Shown here: positions 60,319-64,000 of the stretch, piece by piece | Position numbering within the stretch: the stretch's first letter is position 1 | Layout: the number at the start of each line of letters is the position of its first letter | Assembly: GCA_022511075.1 (NCBI GenBank) | Contig: JAFLSE010000002.1 | Location: 1 to 64,000, forward strand | Source: Prevotella sp. | GTDB lineage: Bacteria; Bacteroidota; Bacteroidia; Bacteroidales; Bacteroidaceae | DNA length: 64,000 nt | Reading direction: 5' to 3' | Notes under the pieces: generated by a model | Database searches by the model: none | Told to the model about the DNA's origin: nothing | The model's input: the letters and a program-made list of their open reading frames with translations, nothing else | Position numbers and translations under genes: made by a program

Positions 60319-62049
60319 TTACCAATTCTTGTCAAGTTGTCTGCGATTAGGTTGCTGCATTGCCTTCTGCATCTTCTCCTGCGTAGCCTTCTCGCGCTGC
60401 ATAGCAGCATTGAGCAACTGTTCTGCATTCTCCTTGCTCATATTCTGCTGTTGTTGCTGCTGATTATCCTTGTTCTGGTCTTGGTTCTTTTCCTTGTTTT
60501 CGTCCTTTTGTTTCTCCTGCTTGTCTTTGTCGCCATTGCCCTTGTCATCCTTGTTTTGGTTTTGACCACCTTGGTTCTTCAACTGGCGCTTGCAGAGTTC
60601 AAGGTTGTAGCGTGTCTGGTCGTCTTTCGGATTAAGTCGCAGTGCGCTCTTATATGCCTCTATCGCTTCTTGGAACATCTGGTGCTTCTGACATATCACA
60701 CCTATATTGTGATAAGACATCGACTTGCGCAGGGGGGCGGTCTCCATCTTTGCAGCGTTCTCAAACTGCACTATGGCAAGCGAGTCCTTGTTTTGCGCCA
60801 TAAGGGCATTGCCTAAGTTAAACTGCGCCTGCGCATTGCGTGCATTGCTTTGTATAGCCTTGCGGTACGATGTTTCTGCCTCGGTATAGTTGTTACCGTG
60901 GAATTGTCGGTTACCCTGCCTTATATGCTTTCTTGCAGATTGGTTATCATTCTGCGCAGTTGCAGGCATTGCCAACATAGTTGCGGCAAACAATATCATC
61001 ACAGATTTCAAGGCATTACCAGTTTTCTTTGTACCAAAGAGTGAGAATTTCCTGAGCATTCTGTTCTCCCTTTCGAGTATGCAAACCTCTATTATTATCA
61101 GCAGCAGCGCAATGATTCCAAAGGCTTGGAACTGTTCGTCATAGTCGCTGTATACAGTGCTTGATGTTTCTTTTTTAGACAGTTTATCGAGTTCATCGTT
61201 AAGTTGCTCCTTTGCAGCACTGTTGTTCTCCACGTGAATGTATGCGCCTCCACCTGCCTGTGCCACTTGGCGACACATATCCTCGTTGAGTGCCGACATC
61301 ACAGTCTGCCCCATACGGTCTTTCATATAGTCGCCCGTGGAAGGCACAGGAATTGGTGCACCTCCGGTAGAGCCTACGCCTAACACGTACACACGCATAC
61401 CTTTTTCCTTTGCTTCCTTTGCAGCCTCTAATGCACCACCCTCGTGGTCTTCACCGTCTGTAATCACTATTATAGCCTTGCCAATACCTTCCTCCTGCGT
61501 GAAACTGGTCGAAGCCATACTTATTGCCCTTGCAATGTCGGTGCCTTGCGTTGGCATCATCGAGGGGTCGATGCTTTGCAGGAACATCTTGGCACTAACA
61601 TAGTCGGCTGTGATTGGCAACTGCACGAAAGCATCGCCGGCAAACACGATAAGTCCAATCTTGTCGTTGGTGAAGTTATCCACAAGATTCTCAATCATCA
61701 TCTTTGAACGGTCGAGACGGCTCGGCTCAACATCCTGCGCACGCATAGAGTTACTTATGTCCATTGCTATTATCGTCTCTATGCCCACTCGTTTCTCGTT
61801 GCTTATGCGCATACCCATCTGCGGACGGGCAAGCATCAGTGTGAGTATGGCAAGTGCCGATATTATGAGCCAGAACTTCAACTGTGGTCTCCACTTGCTT
61901 ACATCCGGCATCAGTCCCATGATCAGGCCTATGTCGCCAGCCTTGCGCAACTTGCGCCTCTGCCTCATTACGAGCAGATAGCGCAGCAACACAATGACGG
62001 GCAGTATTGCTAACAAATATAGATATATAGGGTCTTCAAATCTAAACAT
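60319..62049 (-). CDS. batB/batC: fused BatB-BatC protein (VWA plus TPR)
   Basis: 576 residues. Two helices at the N-terminus, then a VWA domain with the metal site D97-x-S99-x-S101 (AMDISNSM) and a second helix near 318-333: this is BatB. Continuing in the same frame is a BatC-like part with TPR units (AETSYRKAIQSNARNAQAQFNLGNAL and following) and a low-complexity Gln/Asn/Lys tail. Between them lies a segment resembling a cleavable signal peptide (SVMILFAATMLAMPATAQND). Hence the fusion appears to join two genes that are separate in related organisms. Confidence 0.9.
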   Translation of the reverse strand: MFRFEDPIYLYLLAILPVIVLLRYLLVMRQRRKLRKAGDIGLIMGLMPDVSKWRPQLKFWLIISALAILTLMLARPQMGMRISNEKRVGIETIIAMDISNSMRAQDVEPSRLDRSKMMIENLVDNFTNDKIGLIVFAGDAFVQLPITADYVSAKMFLQSIDPSMMPTQGTDIARAISMASTSFTQEEGIGKAIIVITDGEDHEGGALEAAKEAKEKGMRVYVLGVGSTGGAPIPVPSTGDYMKDRMGQTVMSALNEDMCRQVAQAGGGAYIHVENNSAAKEQLNDELDKLSKKETSSTVYSDYDEQFQAFGIIALLLIIIEVCILERENRMLRKFSLFGTKKTGNALKSVMILFAATMLAMPATAQNDNQSARKHIRQGNRQFHGNNYTEAETSYRKAIQSNARNAQAQFNLGNALMAQNKDSLAIVQFENAAKMETAPLRKSMSYHNIGVICQKHQMFQEAIEAYKSALRLNPKDDQTRYNLELCKRQLKNQGGQNQNKDDKGNGDKDKQEKQKDENKEKNQDQNKDNQQQQQQNMSKENAEQLLNAAMQREKATQEKMQKAMQQPNRRQLDKNW

Positions 62050-62062
62050 CTCTCAAAACGGT

Positions 62063-63067
62063 TTAAGGTAATTTTCTGAACACGGTAACACGCAACAGCA
62101 ATTCGAGCAGCAAAGCCAACAAAGCACCGAGCGCAAATGTCTGGTAAGCCTCATAACGCTTACTGAACTTGGTTACGTTGAACTTGGTCTTTTCGAGTTT
62201 GTCAATCTCTTGGTAGATATTATGCAACTCGCTCGTATTCGTAGCGCGATAGAACTCACCATTGGTGGTGGCTGCTATCTGTCCAAGTGTCTTTGTGTCT
62301 ATTTCAACGGGAATATTGACATACTGCACTCCACCAGCCACAGGCATAGGATAAGGTGCTACCTTGTTCGTGCCCACGCCAATGGTGTATACACGTATTC
62401 CCATACTTTTCGCTATCTCAGCGGCAGTCATCGGTGATATGTCGCCCATATTGTTACTACCGTCGGTAAGCAGTATTACAACCTTGCTCTTAGCCTTCGA
62501 GCCTTTCAGTCGGCTAACGGCGTTTGCAAGTCCCATACCTATTGCCGTACCGTCTTCTATAAGTCCGCGTGCTGCAATATCAGTACGCACGCTACGCAGC
62601 ATATTGAGCAACGATGCGTGATCGGTGGTCATAGGGCACTGCGTGAACGATTCACCTGCAAATATTGTCAATCCTATATTATCGTTTGCACGCCCTGCTA
62701 TAAACTCTGCCGCCACTTGCTTTGCAGCCTCGATGCGGTTTGGCTTCAAGTCTTCGGCAAGCATACTTGTTGAAACGTCGATAGCAAGCATAATGTCGAT
62801 ACCCTCAACGGTCTTGTTCTTCCAAGAGTTGCTTGTCTGCGGACGCGCCATTGCAACAACCAGCAGTACGAAAGCCAATATACGGAGTATCGGCAGCACA
62901 GGCATAAGCATCACACGCCACGAACGCGGCATAAAATGCAGATGATAGGTGTCGCTCATTCGCATCGTAGGCTCAGTGCGCTTGCGGTACATCATATACC
63001 ACACTACGTATGGTATTACGAGCAACAACAGCAACAAATATTCCTTATTGGCAAATTCCATATACAT
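62063..63067 (-). CDS. batA: BatA-like VWA protein
   Basis: 334 residues. Two N-terminal helices (about 9-25 and 55-73), a VWA domain with the metal site D97-x-S99-x-S101 (AIDVSTSM) and a C-terminal helix. Paralogue of the BatB part of the next gene. In Bacteroides fragilis the bat genes are linked to aerotolerance; the molecular role is unresolved. It overlaps the upstream gene by 23 bp. Confidence 0.92.
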   Translation of the reverse strand: MYMEFANKEYLLLLLLVIPYVVWYMMYRKRTEPTMRMSDTYHLHFMPRSWRVMLMPVLPILRILAFVLLVVAMARPQTSNSWKNKTVEGIDIMLAIDVSTSMLAEDLKPNRIEAAKQVAAEFIAGRANDNIGLTIFAGESFTQCPMTTDHASLLNMLRSVRTDIAARGLIEDGTAIGMGLANAVSRLKGSKAKSKVVILLTDGSNNMGDISPMTAAEIAKSMGIRVYTIGVGTNKVAPYPMPVAGGVQYVNIPVEIDTKTLGQIAATTNGEFYRATNTSELHNIYQEIDKLEKTKFNVTKFSKRYEAYQTFALGALLALLLELLLRVTVFRKLP

Positions 63068-64000
63068 TATATATTATATATGCCGTAAGGATAACAGCCA
63101 CAGCCGTCATACTCCAAATGGCAATCTTCATTATCTTGCGTTCCTTCACCTTGCGTTCGTCTTCTGCCGTCAGTTCAGGCTTTATAACCTGCTCGGTAGG
63201 CATATTCTCAATCTTGGTGCGATTGATGAACTCGATGGCATTAACAAGGTTCATATCGTTCTCGTTGATAAGCGTAGAGTATTTTGCAAATTTCACGAGG
63301 TCTGCAGTATTAAAGAGCATACGCAACTCCTCCAAAGCCTTTGCATCTTGCTCTGCCGTCAGTCTTGCAATGATTTCGCTGCTGGTCATCTCCATCGCGT
63401 TGAAGCCATAGCGCTCTTCCATATAGCGGCGCAGGGTGTCGGTGAGGCGAGTGTAGTACTCCTTCTGGTCTTCCTGATGCACCATATTCTCCGCTTTTAT
63501 CTCGTTTATTTCTTTCAGTGCCTTTTGGTGTGGCATAAGTCGCTTCACGATTTTCACCTTCAGGTTGATTGTCTTGCCCTGGCGTAAGCGCGAATAGAGA
63601 TAGATTACACCCGACATAAGCAGTACCACAATGACACTCAACCAAAAGGCAAGTGCCCATTCTGCCCAAAGGAACGGATTGTCCTGAACATCCTTCGCAG
63701 GGAAAAACTTTTCGTAGTGTAAGGTATCTACATCAACATCTATCACCTTGAGTGCAAGGTTTTTAGTATTATATTTCTTACCGTCTACTTTAACGGTCAT
63801 CGGCGGCAGATAATAGTTGCTGCCGTCAAACGATGTAAGAGTATAGCGGCGACTATACTGCACAAGATTGTCGGCTGTATCACGCGTTGCCACCTCCGAA
63901 ATGTCGAGCACCTCAACACCAGGCACAATCTGCTCCGTAGGCTTGTACATTGGGAACACTATGTCAGCACCTTCCTTTGCCACCACCGTAAGGGTGAGGT
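63045..64000 (-). CDS. Bat-operon membrane protein, partial
   Basis: The frame continues past the window edge (coding TLTVVAKEG at the edge), so the N-terminus is missing. What is visible is a beta-rich extracytoplasmic domain, a membrane helix (ALAFWLSVIVVLLMSGVIYLY), a cytoplasmic helical domain with YYTRLTDTLRRYMEERYG and LARLTAEQDA-type repeats, and a terminal helix (MTAVAVILTAYIIYNVYG). It resembles the BatD/DUF4381-like protein that precedes batA in Bacteroidales. I could not assign a symbol. Confidence 0.75.
   Translation of the reverse strand, partial: LTLTVVAKEGADIVFPMYKPTEQIVPGVEVLDISEVATRDTADNLVQYSRRYTLTSFDGSNYYLPPMTVKVDGKKYNTKNLALKVIDVDVDTLHYEKFFPAKDVQDNPFLWAEWALAFWLSVIVVLLMSGVIYLYSRLRQGKTINLKVKIVKRLMPHQKALKEINEIKAENMVHQEDQKEYYTRLTDTLRRYMEERYGFNAMEMTSSEIIARLTAEQDAKALEELRMLFNTADLVKFAKYSTLINENDMNLVNAIEFINRTKIENMPTEQVIKPELTAEDERKVKERKIMKIAIWSMTAVAVILTAYIIYNVYGICQ

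Noticed and set aside
1..64000. tRNA or rRNA genes
   Set aside because: All gene-free stretches were read on both strands for cloverleaf-like arms and TTCGA loops; no convincing candidate was found, though this is not a computed search.

Overview
The window is chromosomal DNA from a member of the Bacteroidales, most likely Prevotellaceae (Prevotella/Segatella type). The basis is the gene content: a Bat aerotolerance operon, DUF4922 and DUF4301 proteins, a GT3-type glycogen synthase, a fused DAHP synthase/chorismate mutase and two TonB-dependent receptors. Promoters also repeatedly match the Bacteroidetes sigma-ABfr pattern TTTG-N19/20-TAnnTTTG. No tRNA, rRNA, CRISPR array or complete insertion sequence was seen. 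The species is not resolved.

Layout. 1-5.5 kb (minus strand): a small membrane protein, serS, a fused NfnAB-type transhydrogenase and a GH28 pectin hydrolase cut by the window edge. 5.7-10.7 kb (minus): an M64 peptidase and a 1245-residue protein joining two GT2-like domains, a DUF4922 HIT-like domain and SpoIID. 10.8-12.0 kb: dapA with its own promoter, enclosed by two 81-bp inverted repeats. 12.1-15.4 kb (plus): prfA, a 49-residue protein, pyrF and an HD phosphohydrolase. 15.4-20.7 kb: an accessory-looking AT-rich stretch with palindromic repeats, a membrane-anchored UvrD-like helicase, a candidate 6S-like RNA and two toxin-antitoxin pairs (HicAB and a YafQ/DinJ-like pair). 20.7-29.5 kb: relA, a DUF4301 gene, glycogen synthase and alpha-glucan phosphorylase. 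29.7-33.7 kb: a TPR protein and gyrA. 33.8-38.3 kb (minus): an aromatic amino acid operon (pheA, aminotransferase, aroF-aroQ, tyrA, winged helix).

The aromatic operon is preceded by a leader peptide with nine consecutive Tyr/Phe codons and a terminator/antiterminator pair. This is the clearest regulatory system in the window.

38.3-47.4 kb (minus): a TonB receptor, crcB, a TPR protein, a receptor/phosphoesterase pair, a lipoprotein nitroreductase and a B3/4-domain protein. 47.6-50.8 kb (plus): htpG and menE. 50.8-57 kb: a lipoprotein, an AmpG-like permease, two gene remnants, an SGNH hydrolase, mltG and a WcaJ-like phosphoglycosyltransferase. 57-64 kb (minus): a PAP2 phosphatase and batE, batD, fused batB-batC, batA and an upstream gene cut by the window edge.

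The carbon and envelope genes fit a gut or oral saccharolytic anaerobe: pectin degradation, glycogen synthesis and mobilisation, a TonB-dependent receptor next to a phosphoesterase, polysaccharide initiation and peptidoglycan processing. All statements come from reading the sequence; nothing was checked against databases.
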